NCBI GenBank assembly: GCA_963708575.1
Contig: CAVPTB010000007.1
Span: 2,046,001 to 2,110,000, forward strand
Length of the DNA stretch: 64,000 nucleotides
Source: DASVWZ01 sp963708575
Lineage (GTDB): Bacteria; Acidobacteriota; Terriglobia; Terriglobales; Acidobacteriaceae
Direction of reading: 5' to 3'
The translations under genes and the position numbers were made by a program. Below, piece by piece: positions 25,616-34,145 of this stretch; the stretch's first letter is position 1, and the number at the start of each line of letters is the position of its first letter. Under the pieces are notes generated by a model. The model saw only the letters and a program-made list of their open reading frames with translations. It did not search any database and was not told where the DNA came from.

Positions 25616-26569
25616 TCACGCAACATTTCGTAACGCTTTACTTACGCTCCCGGCAATTTCATCGGGCTTCTTGCCTGCCACTAAGTCAGCCAGGATTGCG
25701 CTGAAAATCTGTCCCGCCATCTCTACCATCTTTGGCGTAATGCCGGACGCCTGGCCTGCGGCTCCGGCGCCAAACGGATCGTCGCTGGTCACGCCATTCG
25801 GCAGCTTCTTCACTGCGGCTTCAAACTTGGGCCAGGCGTTGGCCGCCTTGTCCGAGGTCAGGTTGGCATACAGCTGAGCTAGAGTTCCGGAGCCTCCAAG
25901 CGACACCATGGCTTGAGCAATTTTCTCGAGAGTCTGCCCCTGGCTCAAAAGCCACGAGATGAACGCCATTCCGCAGCCGATGCTGTCAGCGTCCTGATCG
26001 GTGGGATCGGTTTTGTTGACGAAGTCAGGCATGCCGTCGCTCGCCCACTGCGGCGCGGTGGCAAAATCCGCAAGCGCGTTGTTGCCGATTACGTTCGAAC
26101 ACCAGCGCGAGAGCGCTTCGCCCGTACTGACGCCGCAAAGATTGCCGTTCATGGAGCACTCGCTGAGCTCCGCTTCAAACAGTGCAGAGCATCGCGCGGA
26201 ATTTCCGAAGGAGGCGCAGACCTCGATCGCGCCACCAGTTTTGTAGTCGCAACCCATGTGGTCGGCGCCGCCGGTGCCGTCGGTCTGACCGCCCAGCGCA
26301 AACACGATGGTGCTGACAGCTCCTCCCGTAGTACCAAAAATTTGGTCGTTGGCCGTCGCAATGCGGTCGGCATCGTTCAAGAGATCTTGCGCGTTCTGCA
26401 GGCCGGGCTGCCCGAGAGAGGGATCGACAAATACGTTCACGCGTCCGCTGGGACTGGTGCCGACAAACTCCGACGTTCCCGTGTAGCTCGGCCACTTCGG
26501 GGCCACGGGAGTCGTGCGCTTGGTCGGCGCCGGTTTCTTGATGGAAAGTGGTCTGATAGGGTGATGCAT
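25616..26569 (-). CDS. Uncharacterised cysteine-containing protein
   Basis: I do not recognise this 317-residue protein. It has a proline- and lysine-rich N-terminus (IKKPAPTKRTTPVAPKWPSY) without a clear signal peptide. The middle domain has seven cysteines (for example MGCDYKTGGAIEVCASFGNS, SECSMNGNLCG, RWCSNVIGNN, SIGCGMAFISW). The C-terminal part is helical and ends in a possible VAGKKPDEIAGSVSKALRNV segment. Even Cys spacing suggests disulfides or metal binding but neither is shown. ATG 26569 has GAGAGG upstream. It lies in opposite orientation between rseP and ispG, so it is probably an insertion into an older cluster rather than part of it. Confidence 0.75.
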   Translation of the reverse strand: MHHPIRPLSIKKPAPTKRTTPVAPKWPSYTGTSEFVGTSPSGRVNVFVDPSLGQPGLQNAQDLLNDADRIATANDQIFGTTGGAVSTIVFALGGQTDGTGGADHMGCDYKTGGAIEVCASFGNSARCSALFEAELSECSMNGNLCGVSTGEALSRWCSNVIGNNALADFATAPQWASDGMPDFVNKTDPTDQDADSIGCGMAFISWLLSQGQTLEKIAQAMVSLGGSGTLAQLYANLTSDKAANAWPKFEAAVKKLPNGVTSDDPFGAGAAGQASGITPKMVEMAGQIFSAILADLVAGKKPDEIAGSVSKALRNVA

Positions 26570-26864
26570 GCTGAACCTCTCTTTCTCGTTTCTCTAACCC
26601 TTGGAGCGAATCCTAGTTTCGAAACGGCGGCGGAGTTCGAGTCTAGCCGAAATCCAGAGCACGCTGTAGGCACGATAGTCCCGTCGGCCTGCTGCCTCGA
26701 CTTCGGAGCTTCGGAAAGAGCAAAGCAGGCCCCTCGTGCCGACACGCGGACGAAGAGCGGACAAGCGACCGCGCTTCGAGGTCGACATATTTCCACAGCG
26801 GGATTTTGCTGGACGGGTCATGCGGCACTGAATTCACTGATCCGAACGCGACAAAATTGGTGGA

Positions 26865-27197
26865 ATGAAATCTCTGTGGCGACCTTTCTGCCTTCTCGCG
26901 GTTATCGGTCTTTGTGGCCTGAGCTTTGCGCAAGCTCCGCAGAACAATTCTGACTTCACTTTCCACAAAACGCTGCACGCGATGGGCGGCGCGGGCATTT
27001 CTTTAGGGGTCGGCTCGGTCACCCGGCGGTCTTGGCTCGGCCTAGTAGCTGGGATCGGCGCCGGGCTGGCAAAAGAGGGCCACGACAAGAGCCAAGGTTA
27101 TGCCTTCTCCGGACGCGACGTGCTGATCACGACCGGAGGAGCGGCCGTCGGATACGTCGTCAACAAGTATGTCTTTAGGGTGCACCGACAGAAATAG
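26865..27197 (+). CDS. Small exported protein with YfiM-like pattern
   Basis: A 110-residue protein with an N-terminal signal peptide (RPFCLLAVIGLCGLSFAQAP). The mature part reads DFTFHKTLHAMGGAGISLGV, then GLVAGIGAGLAKEGHDKSQG and DVLITTGGAAVGYVVNKYV. This pattern, with H..GG, G.GKE.D and a last glycine-rich helix, resembles the E. coli YfiM/DUF2279 group, whose function is not settled. Two hydrophobic segments could span a membrane. ATG 26865 follows GGTGG closely. It is divergent from the cysteine-containing gene and 212 nt before ispG. Confidence 0.65.
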   Translation: MKSLWRPFCLLAVIGLCGLSFAQAPQNNSDFTFHKTLHAMGGAGISLGVGSVTRRSWLGLVAGIGAGLAKEGHDKSQGYAFSGRDVLITTGGAAVGYVVNKYVFRVHRQK

Positions 27198-27409
27198 CCC
27201 ACCCGATCGGACATTATAGCTATTTAATATCAATAGCTTGCCGGAACTCTATCATCTGATGGATGATGCGCGGGCGCCAGTCGCCGATCAGAAAATCCAC
27301 TCTCATTCTCTTCGCGCAACTTTACGTTTAGACCTTGTTGCCGGCAGCGGCACGGGCGCCCCCACCGGTGCCCGGACGAGTGTTCCTGCGTGATAAAATG
27401 GAGCTTCCC

Positions 27410-28648
27410 ATGGCAATCATTCAGCGCAGGAAATCCCTTACTTGTACGATCGGCAATGTCCGGGTCGGCTCGGATGCACCAATTGTGGTGCAGTCGATGA
27501 CCAACACCGACACCGCCGACGTCGCCTCCACCGTTCAGCAGGTCGCAGCTTTGGCCAAAGCTGGTTCGGAACTGGTGCGCGTGACCGTGAACACCGAAGA
27601 GGCTGCGGCAGCAGTTGCACCAATTGTGGAGCAGCTCGACAAGCAAGGCATTCGCGTCCCGATCATTGGCGACTTCCACTACAACGGACACATTTTGCTG
27701 AAGAAGTATCCGGAGTGCGCTCGCGGGTTGGCCAAGTACCGTATCAATCCCGGCAACGTCGGCATTGGCCGTAAGGATGACAACAACTTCCGCATCATGA
27801 TTGAGGTTGCGGTTGAAAATCAAAAACCGGTACGGATCGGCGTGAACTGGGGATCACTCGACCAGTCGCTGCTGACGCGCATGATGGACGAGAATTCCAA
27901 GTTGTCCGACCCCAAAGACGCGCGCGAAGTGACCATGGAAGCCATGGTGGTGAGTGCGTTGAACTCCGCCGCGCTGGCCGAGAAATACGGCCTACGGCCC
28001 GATCAAATCATTCTGAGCGCAAAAGTCAGCGGCGTGCAGGACCTGATCGACGTTTACCGCTCGCTGGCGGGACGCTGTTCTTATCCTCTGCATCTTGGGC
28101 TGACCGAAGCGGGCATGGGCGCCAAAGGCATTGTCGCTTCAACCGCCGGCATGGGGGTGCTGCTGCAGGAGGGCATTGGCGATACCATTCGCGTCTCACT
28201 GACTCCGGCGCCGGGCGGCGATCGCACGGAGGAAGTGCGCGTCGGCCAACAGATTCTCCAATCGATCGGAATTCGCAGCTTCACTCCGCAGGTCACGGCC
28301 TGCCCAGGTTGCGGACGCACCACGAGCACGTTCTTTCAGGAAATGGCGCAGCAAATTCAAACCTACCTGCGCGAGTCGATGCCGCAGTGGAAAGACCACT
28401 ACACGGGCGTCGAAGAGATGAAAGTCGCCGTCATGGGCTGTGTGGTCAACGGTCCGGGAGAATCGAAGCACGCCAACCTTGGCATTTCCCTGCCCGGCAC
28501 CTTCGAAGAGCCCAAGGCCCCGGTGTACGTCGATGGACGACTGTTCACGACGCTGAAGGGCGATCACATCGTCGCTGAGTTCAGAAAGATTCTCGATGAC
28601 TATGTCGAATCGCACTATGCGGCTCGGGAAGCAGTCGTCGCGAATTGA
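27410..28648 (+). CDS. ispG: 4-hydroxy-3-methylbut-2-enyl diphosphate synthase (flavodoxin)
   Basis: IspG converts MEcPP to HMBPP, the penultimate MEP-pathway step, using a 4Fe-4S cluster. The 412-residue protein has the TIM-barrel start VRVGSDAPIVVQSMTNTDTA and the cluster cysteines Cys298 and Cys301 in CPGCGRT and Cys344 in MGCVVNGPGE. It is the short bacterial form, without the plant-type insert. ATG 27410 is preferred because GGAG lies 7 nt upstream; an ATG at 27398 would add four residues. It completes, with dxr and uppS nearby, a partial MEP/isoprenoid gene group. A perfect 12-bp terminator follows. Confidence 0.97.
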   Translation: MAIIQRRKSLTCTIGNVRVGSDAPIVVQSMTNTDTADVASTVQQVAALAKAGSELVRVTVNTEEAAAAVAPIVEQLDKQGIRVPIIGDFHYNGHILLKKYPECARGLAKYRINPGNVGIGRKDDNNFRIMIEVAVENQKPVRIGVNWGSLDQSLLTRMMDENSKLSDPKDAREVTMEAMVVSALNSAALAEKYGLRPDQIILSAKVSGVQDLIDVYRSLAGRCSYPLHLGLTEAGMGAKGIVASTAGMGVLLQEGIGDTIRVSLTPAPGGDRTEEVRVGQQILQSIGIRSFTPQVTACPGCGRTTSTFFQEMAQQIQTYLRESMPQWKDHYTGVEEMKVAVMGCVVNGPGESKHANLGISLPGTFEEPKAPVYVDGRLFTTLKGDHIVAEFRKILDDYVESHYAAREAVVAN

Positions 28649-28707
28649 CCTCGTTCGCCCAGAAAATCGGCAACGCCGCTTCCCCCATTTCGTGTAAAAG
28701 TTGCTCG

Positions 28708-28739
28708 AAATCCGCACCACCCTGGTGCGGATTTTTGTT
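28708..28739 (+). terminator. Rho-independent terminator after ispG
   Basis: AAATCCGCACCA (28708-28719) and TGGTGCGGATTT (28723-28734) form a perfect 12-bp stem with a CCC loop, followed by TTGTTTG. It lies 60 nt after the ispG stop and ahead of the convergent SRPBCC gene remnant. Confidence 0.9.
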
Positions 28740-28835
28740 TGATAATCCCGATTCGGGAAAAAACGATTGGAATATTTGCGATTTTTCGCCGCCTTCGGCA
28801 CAAGAAGACCGATGCTGATTTAACCAGCACCGTGA

Positions 28836-29667
28836 TCATTCACTCTCACTTTTGCTCGGCTCCGCCGGCGTCGGGAAGCGTTCTTGAATCCACGCGTCCC
28901 AGAGCGGTGTCTCGCGGGCTACGGTCCCGGCCGCCTGATCGCCGTAGAGGTAGAAATTTAGCGTGACCATGATCGGGCCGCCGCAGTTGACTGCGCCAAG
29001 GGCGGCGGTGCCCGACGTCGGCTTCTCGAGCCGCAGCAGGGCGGTGTACGGACTCTGGCTGGTGTGCTCCACTACGCCGCCAAGCGCCGGGACGCCCGCC
29101 GGCGCGGTCCAACGTTGCCCCGCGTTCACCCCTTTCAGTCCCAATGCCGCGGTCAGCGTTTCCCAGGCCTCGGCTTCGCTTCCCGCAGCGGGCGCCATCC
29201 ACTGCATCATCGCGGAGCGCTGTCCGCGAAAGTGGGTGAGATAAATCTTCAGAATGCGGAAGAATCCAGGCCAGCCCGGATTCGGTGCCCGTGAGTTGGT
29301 TGTCCCAGTCGTCGGTGTCGGCAAAGAGGCTATGGACCACGCGGACGATGCACGTGCCTCCCGCCCGCGCTTCGACGCTCCACTCATCCGCGATCGGCGG
29401 CGAGCCCGGCATCCAGCCATTGCCCTCGGCGACAAACTTCCGCGGCGGGTCCCAGGTGGTGATGGGCGAACTGGACTCCATGCCGGGGCCAAAGTCCAAC
29501 TTGATCGCAACTGGCTTGCCGTCGCGCTCCTCGAATTTGGCCGGCACGAACCAGGAGGAAATACCCGGCCCGCTGGCAATGGCCTGCCAGACTTCTTCCG
29601 GCGTGCCGGGGACTTCGACTTCGACCTGAACTGAACGGCGTCCCGATGCTTCTTTCTTTACGCTCAT
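28836..29667 (-). pseudogene. SRPBCC/AHSA1-family protein, split by a single frameshift
   Basis: Two overlapping frames together make one SRPBCC (START-like) protein of about 275 residues. The first part, from ATG 29667, reads VEVEVPGTPEEVWQAIASGP to ADTDDWDNQLTGTESG. The second part continues in the other frame with FFRILKIYLTHFRGQRSAM and ends WDAWIQERFPTPAEPSKSES. The switch is near 29275, where one extra base in a GGGC run would explain it. AHSA1-type proteins bind hydrophobic ligands. Its ATG overlaps the stop of the ArsR-type gene by 4 nt, a common regulator-SRPBCC pairing. Either a recent inactivation or a sequencing error is possible. No other lesion is visible. Confidence 0.8.
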
Positions 29668-30284
29668 GATGGCTCCTTAGAGTTGGATTTCTGGGGCAGA
29701 GGGTGCGCCACGACTACCAGGCGATGCACGCGGCCGCCGGGGGCGGATTCGTCGTGGTACTTCGAAACCAATTTCGCGATAGCCTCGGTGAGTTCTTTGC
29801 TGAAAGCCGCTCGGTCCGTCGCCGAGCGGAAGCGAACCTCGGTATCCACCGCCAAGGTCGCGAGGCGTTTGCCCGTCTCTTTCGCACGACGAACAAGATC
29901 GCCAACCTCGCGGACGACCCGCGCGCCCAGGGCGATGAGATAGCTCGCGGACAGCCTGTCGATTTCCCGATTGGGATCCGCGGCGACTGGACCCAAGGCG
30001 CTCGGCGAAACGACGTAGGAAGCGGCCGTCGCCACAAGCAGCCGTTCCGTCAGCCCTCCCCACTTGCGTTCCTCGGCCAGCCGCACCAGTCCGTGCGCCT
30101 CCAGTTCGTGCAAGTAGTAGTTAACTTTCTGCCGGGTCAGGCCAACCCGCGTCGCCAATATCGCCGCCGAGGCGGGCACGACCAACTCGGAGAGCAGTCG
30201 ACCCCGCACGGGATCCAAAGCCGCCGTCGCCGCTGCCGCATCGTCGATGACTTGGAGATCAAGCACGAAACGAGACGTTACCAT
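29664..30284 (-). CDS. ArsR-like winged-helix transcriptional regulator
   Basis: The 206-residue protein has an N-terminal helix-turn-helix of the ArsR/HTH_20 type: LDPVRGRLLSELVVPASAAI, LATRVGLTRQKVNYYLHELE, then AHGLVRLAEER. The C-terminal 120 residues are helical and could bind a ligand; no metal-binding CxC motif is seen. It is translationally linked (4-nt overlap) to the SRPBCC gene downstream, which is the usual partner. ATG 30284 is chosen; a TTG at 30290 adds two residues. A perfect inverted repeat overlaps the start codon and is a likely autoregulatory operator. Confidence 0.87.
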   Translation of the reverse strand: MVTSRFVLDLQVIDDAAAATAALDPVRGRLLSELVVPASAAILATRVGLTRQKVNYYLHELEAHGLVRLAEERKWGGLTERLLVATAASYVVSPSALGPVAADPNREIDRLSASYLIALGARVVREVGDLVRRAKETGKRLATLAVDTEVRFRSATDRAAFSKELTEAIAKLVSKYHDESAPGGRVHRLVVVAHPLPQKSNSKEPS

Positions 30285-30303
30285 TGACAACTTTTATTGT
30301 CAA
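30284..30303. promoter_or_regulatory. Candidate operator of the ArsR-like regulator
   Basis: TTGACAA (30284-30290), 6-nt spacer, TTGTCAA (30297-30303): a perfect 7-bp inverted repeat. It covers the first base of the regulator's ATG and the leader just upstream. The position is ideal for self-repression by the encoded winged-helix dimer, but binding is inferred. Confidence 0.55.
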
Positions 30304-30630
30304 GGAGGGCCAATGCTTTTTCATACGAATTTGCAGAGTGCATTCGATCATCGAGGATCCCGGCTCAAGGCTGCCTTCCGCCTGACAGGCGGACATTCAG
30401 CCCTTCGAACTCGCCTTCCCTCGATGTACTTCACGGCATCCTGCGCCTAAATGTCGAACCCCACACTTTGGCGCTGGTCAATACGTTCGTCTAATAGATT
30501 CGCCCGTCGCGCCCGCGGTATGGTCGAAACGACGCCGATCGGCGCAGCAGTGAGCACTGCGGCCACCGCACCTGCTTCTGCCGATGTTGCTGTGAACAGT
30601 TTCTGGCTCTGATGTCGAAAGGGTTACCAA
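30304..30630. other. Intergenic region between ArsR-like regulator and MBL-fold gene
   Basis: No convincing gene is seen. A short plus-strand frame from ATG 30313 follows a good AAGGAGG site but encodes only 45 residues without recognisable features, and may be a remnant. The region contains copy A of the 36-bp direct repeat (30477-30512). It should hold the promoter of the MBL-fold gene. Confidence 0.5.
30477..30512 (+). repeat. 36-bp direct repeat, copy A (upstream of the MBL-fold gene)
   Basis: The sequence GTCAATACGTTCGTCTAATA and the following GATTCGCCCGTCGCGC recur at 33190-33224 with three substitutions and one missing base. The core ACGTTCGTCTA resembles half-sites of TetR-family operators. 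It lies 118 nt before the ATG at 30631. Confidence 0.6.
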
Positions 30631-31524
30631 ATGGACGGCACAACTGGACTGAAAGAGACCACGCGCGCGACCGCGCCTGTCGCGTCGAACCCGCTTAGCG
30701 TGAACGTTTTTACGGCGCCGGGAAAGACTATGGTCGGCGAGCGGCCAAAGCCCTTCGGCGAAGCGCTTGGCTTTGACCCGATGACGTCGACCTTAATCTT
30801 CGGCGAGTACGACGCGGTTCTAGTCGACGCAATGACGACGGTGGCTGAGGCCGAGGCGCTTGCGGATTGGGTCGCTCTGCACAATCGCAACCTGGAAACC
30901 ATCTATATAACGCATGCCCATTTTGACCACTTCTACGGTCTGAGCATTCTGCTCGACCGTTTTCCGGGCGCTCGCGCGATAGCCACACCCAAAACGGTGA
31001 ACGCCATACAGCAGGTTTATCTCTCTCCCACAGTGAAGCGGTTAGCCCGCCGAATGTTTCCTGGGCAAGTGCCCACGAAATTGGTTGCCCCGGAGCCCTA
31101 TGAGCGCGACACGTTCACTCTTGAAGGCCAGGAATTGCGCATCATCGAGCAGGGCCACACCGATAGTTCCGATACGACGTCTCTATACGTTCCATCGATC
31201 GGCCTGGTCGTGGCCGGCGACGTTGTGTACAACCAATGCCACATGTACGTTGGCGACACCACCCCGGAGAGCCGAAAGAATTGGATTGCGGCGCTAGACG
31301 GGTTGGCGGCGCTGAACCCGGCGATGGTTGTCGCGGGTCACAAGAAGCCGGGCGCGCCCGACTCTCCCACGACGATCCAGGACACCAAGCGTTACTTCGA
31401 GGACTTCGATCGCTTGCAGAAAACAGCGAAGTCCGACCAGGAGCTGTTCGATCAGATGACGGAACTGTACCCGCATTGGGTAGCCAATCAGTCGTGGCTG
31501 ATGTTCGGCTTCCCCGGGGGATAA
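30631..31524 (+). CDS. MBL-fold metallo-hydrolase
   Basis: The 297-residue protein has the metallo-beta-lactamase metal motif THAHFDH (His95, His97, Asp99, His100), a further histidine in EQGHTDSSDTTSLY, and an Asp in VVAGDVVYN with the final His in VVAGHKKPG. The first 30 residues are not hydrophobic, so it is cytoplasmic. The fold hosts hydrolases such as lactonases and glyoxalase II; the substrate cannot be read here. The ATG at 30631 has AAAGGG nine bases upstream. The neighbouring DJ-1 and VOC proteins suggest a role in detoxification, which is inference. It shares the upstream direct repeat with the DJ-1 gene. Confidence 0.9.
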   Translation: MDGTTGLKETTRATAPVASNPLSVNVFTAPGKTMVGERPKPFGEALGFDPMTSTLIFGEYDAVLVDAMTTVAEAEALADWVALHNRNLETIYITHAHFDHFYGLSILLDRFPGARAIATPKTVNAIQQVYLSPTVKRLARRMFPGQVPTKLVAPEPYERDTFTLEGQELRIIEQGHTDSSDTTSLYVPSIGLVVAGDVVYNQCHMYVGDTTPESRKNWIAALDGLAALNPAMVVAGHKKPGAPDSPTTIQDTKRYFEDFDRLQKTAKSDQELFDQMTELYPHWVANQSWLMFGFPGG

Positions 31525-32443
31525 CCTACATAACCGAATTGCGGAAAAAAGAGTGCGTCGGCCTGCTTCTTAGTCTCTATCCCATGAATGAGCTGACGGG
31601 GATAAACGCCGACCGCGTCGGAATTGACTTTCTTGATTGAGCGAAGTTCAAACCAATCGTTCTTCCTCTCCTGCTTTCCCTTCACAGTGATGAACCATGA
31701 GAACGTAGGGACAGAACGTTGGGACAGACGGGACGTTCACGAAATTTCCTTTCGTCAACAAATCTGTCCACGCGTTTCTCACGGACTTAAACCGCGAGTT
31801 CCGTGATCCCGGTGTTTTCTTTGCAAACTAGAAAAACTCTCTTAAACGCGGCTCGCGGCAAAGGCCCTAAATATGCGGCTTCGATCTCTGGCATGAAGTT
31901 GTGTCCGTAAGCTCCTTCCGCTTTCCATCTCTTCAGCAGCTCCGAACCGGAGATGTAGGCAGGAGGTGTCATTTCGGAGCGGTCAATTTCGATCCAAACC
32001 GCTCTCTCCCACGTGGAGTGAAACGGACGAAGAGCGAACACGATGACGGGCATCGCTCACGGTAGGGCTCAGGGTCAAACCCCTCGAACTCAAAAAGGCT
32101 GACACGCCGAGGAGGCGAACATATGGCAAGTGTTCCGGCCTGCTAGCGCTCCCCAACGCTCGTTGTTGGGGTTCCGGCAGTATCGCACCGCTCTTCAAGA
32201 TTGCAACAAACCGATCAGGGTGGGTCGTATGCCACAGCCCACCTAGCAGTCTACCAAGTGTGCGCTCCTGCAGAGTGGCCTCTTTAGCGGCGGACTCTGC
32301 AAATCCCGCTTCCCGCGTTTCGCCAATTCTATGAGTGTGCGCCTATCGTCGCTCATCACAGGTGATTATATTCCGGGGAAACTGGGGCAGGCAAACTTAG
32401 ACGGAGGAAGTTAATTTTTCGACGGACTGACACGAAGACCTGC
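31525..32443. other. Long intergenic region with repeat remnants
   Basis: About 0.9 kb without a convincing gene. Around 31706-31760 lie copies of GGGACAGA and GGGACGTTCACGAAATTT words similar to the inverted element at 34664-34747, so a decayed palindromic repeat is likely. A minus-strand frame at 31787-32053 (88 codons, WIEIDRSEMTPPAYISGSEL) has no recognised family and may be a gene fragment. CCCCAAC and GTTGGGG at about 32153-32173 form a 7-bp hairpin. The rest shows nothing I can interpret. Confidence 0.5.
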
Positions 32444-32857
32444 TCAGGCTTCCCAAGGGTTGAGGACACCGACTCCCGTACGTTCAAAGTCGGCTACATT
32501 CCTGGTCACGACGGTCAAGCCGTGTACTAGGGCTGTGGCTGCGATGAGGGCGTCACGATCGGAGCGAGGGTTCGGTACGTGAAGCGTCGCGCATCGCTGG
32601 GCGACGGCGGTATCAATCGGCAGGATGCGGTCGGAGAATGTGGGCAACACGTGACTATCCATCCACGCACGCAGGATCGCGCCTTGCTCTTTGTCGCGAC
32701 GACCGAGGAGAAGGATTCCGATCTCCAGTTCCAACACTGAAATGGCGGAAATGTAGAGGCTCGCCGAGGGTAAGGGTTCGGCCCATTTCCTGACGTTTGG
32801 ATGGGTCTTCCTGGCTTTTCTTAATTCTGAAATTACGTTCGTATCGAGGATGTACAT
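32444..32857 (-). CDS. PIN-domain toxin, VapC family
   Basis: The 137-residue protein is a PIN-domain ribonuclease toxin. The first acidic residue is Asp5 in YILDTNVISEL, a second is Glu in ISVLELEIGILLLGRRD, and later acids lie in NPRSDRDALIAATAL and VADFERTGV. VapC toxins cut tRNA or rRNA. The ATG at 32857 overlaps the stop of the antitoxin gene by one base (TAATG), so the order is antitoxin then toxin. The pair lies in a region with repeats and transferred-looking genes, as is common for such modules. The pair is the first of two PIN-type systems in this window. Confidence 0.9.
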   Translation of the reverse strand: MYILDTNVISELRKARKTHPNVRKWAEPLPSASLYISAISVLELEIGILLLGRRDKEQGAILRAWMDSHVLPTFSDRILPIDTAVAQRCATLHVPNPRSDRDALIAATALVHGLTVVTRNVADFERTGVGVLNPWEA

Positions 32858-33114
32858 TAAGTCAGGTCCGGCGGTTTGTGTAGGTTTCCCTGCAGGCGAG
32901 GCGGCTCAAATTCGATCTCGGCGGCGGCGGGCATTGCTAATAAGTCCAGAACGCTCTTTTGCCCGCCAGTGATCCTTTGATACTCCTCCACCGTGAGCAG
33001 CACGTGGGACGGACGGCCTCGATCCGTGATGAAAACGGGACCTCGCTTAGCGGCTCTCTTTGCCCTGCTCGTGTCCTGATTAAAGTCTCGACTCGACAGT
33101 TTTGTAATGGTCAT
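32857..33114 (-). CDS. Phd/YefM-type antitoxin
   Basis: An 85-residue antitoxin with the Phd/YefM DNA-binding start (TKLSSRDFNQDTSRAKRAAK, then GPVFITDRGRPSHVLLTVEEY). The tail is acidic and proline-rich (AAAEIEFEPPRLQGNLHKPP) and should wrap the toxin. Its stop overlaps the toxin start by one base. As usual for the family it probably represses its own operon from sites just upstream of 33114; the 33121-33160 stretch contains GTAGCAACGTGCCTACA, an imperfect palindrome that could serve. Confidence 0.88.
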   Translation of the reverse strand: MTITKLSSRDFNQDTSRAKRAAKRGPVFITDRGRPSHVLLTVEEYQRITGGQKSVLDLLAMPAAAEIEFEPPRLQGNLHKPPDLT

Positions 33115-33189
33115 GGTACTTAGTCCTTCAATGTAGCAACGTGCCTACATTATAACCAGGAAAGGCGTTGCCCGCAAGGCGTGGTATCA

Positions 33190-33224
33190 GTCGATACGTT
33201 CGTCCAATAGACTCGCCGTCGCGC
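33190..33224 (+). repeat. 36-bp direct repeat, copy B (upstream of the DJ-1 gene)
   Basis: GTCGATACGTTCGTCCAATA and the following GACTCGCCGTCGCGC match copy A at 30477-30512. It ends 57 nt before the ATG at 33282. The same relation to two nearby plus-strand genes suggests a shared control site, or a duplicated junction. Confidence 0.6.
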
Positions 33225-33281
33225 TTCTGGCTTAATCAAGATGTCCCCGGTTTAAGTCCCGATTTCAGAAAGGAGAACAAA

Positions 33282-34079
33282 ATGGAAACTAAAGGAAAAA
33301 TCCTGGTTCTGGTCTCAAGCGGTCGCGGCTTGCCCTTGAAAGATGGCAAGGTTTATAAGGGCGCTGGCTACTACCTCAACGAGCTGACGGTTCCGGTTCG
33401 CGCCCTGATGAAGGAGGGCTACGAAATCACTTTCGCCAACCCCAAAGGCAACGCGCCCCAAGTGGATGTGCATTCAGAGGTCGCCGATTTCTTCGGCGGG
33501 GACGCGGCCAAGCTTCAGGACTACATGCTATTCCGCGACGGCCTGGCTGGGCTCAGAGATCCAAAGCGCATCGCGGATGTCATCGCATCGGGCCTGGATC
33601 AATACGACGCTGTTTTCGTCCCCGGCGGCCACGGTCCGATGATAGATCTTCTCGATGATCCCAATGCCGGCACGGTGATGAGACACTTTCACGAAACATC
33701 CAAGCCTACGGCTGTGCTCTGCCATGGCCCGATTTCACTGCTCTCGGCTCTTCCGAATTCGAAGGAGTTCGTCGCCGCGCTGGGTGCGGGCGATGCCGCC
33801 GGAGCGCAGGCAAAGGCTAAAGGCTGGATCTATGCCGGATATAAGATGACTATCTTTTCGACAGCGGAAGAGCAGCAGCGGGAGCCGCTTGAGATTGGTG
33901 GCAAGGTTCTCTTCTACCCGGACTTCGCCTTGCGAACGGCGGGCGGTGACGTAAGTGTGGTCGCTCCATGGTGGAGCTATGTCCTTCAGGATCGCGAGTT
34001 GATCTCAGGTCAGAACCCGTTCTCTGATGAAGCGCTTCTGAAACTTCTTCTACCGGCACTCAACGCGAAGAAGAAGTGA
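33282..34079 (+). CDS. DJ-1/PfpI-family protein (Hsp31-like)
   Basis: The 265-residue protein belongs to the DJ-1/PfpI superfamily. It has the nucleophile elbow AVLCHGP with Cys147 followed by His148, and the oxyanion-type loop FVPGGHGPMIDL. A Glu near the cysteine is expected from YYLNELTVPV. Members of this subgroup act as glyoxalase III, deglycase or holding chaperone, but activity here is not proven. ATG 33282 is fixed by AAAGGAG seven bases upstream; the frame runs open back to 33168. The VOC gene follows 66 nt later on the same strand, so a two-gene operon against reactive carbonyls is likely. Confidence 0.92.
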   Translation: METKGKILVLVSSGRGLPLKDGKVYKGAGYYLNELTVPVRALMKEGYEITFANPKGNAPQVDVHSEVADFFGGDAAKLQDYMLFRDGLAGLRDPKRIADVIASGLDQYDAVFVPGGHGPMIDLLDDPNAGTVMRHFHETSKPTAVLCHGPISLLSALPNSKEFVAALGAGDAAGAQAKAKGWIYAGYKMTIFSTAEEQQREPLEIGGKVLFYPDFALRTAGGDVSVVAPWWSYVLQDRELISGQNPFSDEALLKLLLPALNAKKK

Positions 34080-34145
34080 GTCGGTAACCGGGGGCTGGTT
34101 CCGTGGTTTCCCCTGCCGGTAAATCTATCCGAATTGGAGTCGTCA

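Noticed and set aside
25913..26953. 346-codon plus-strand frame opposite the cysteine-containing gene
   Set aside because: Composition is arginine-rich mirror sequence, with no start context or family pattern.
30313..30450. Short plus-strand frame after AAGGAGG between the ArsR-like and MBL genes
   Set aside because: Good start context, but the product is 45 residues without any recognisable feature and may be a chance or remnant frame; noted only within the intergenic entry.
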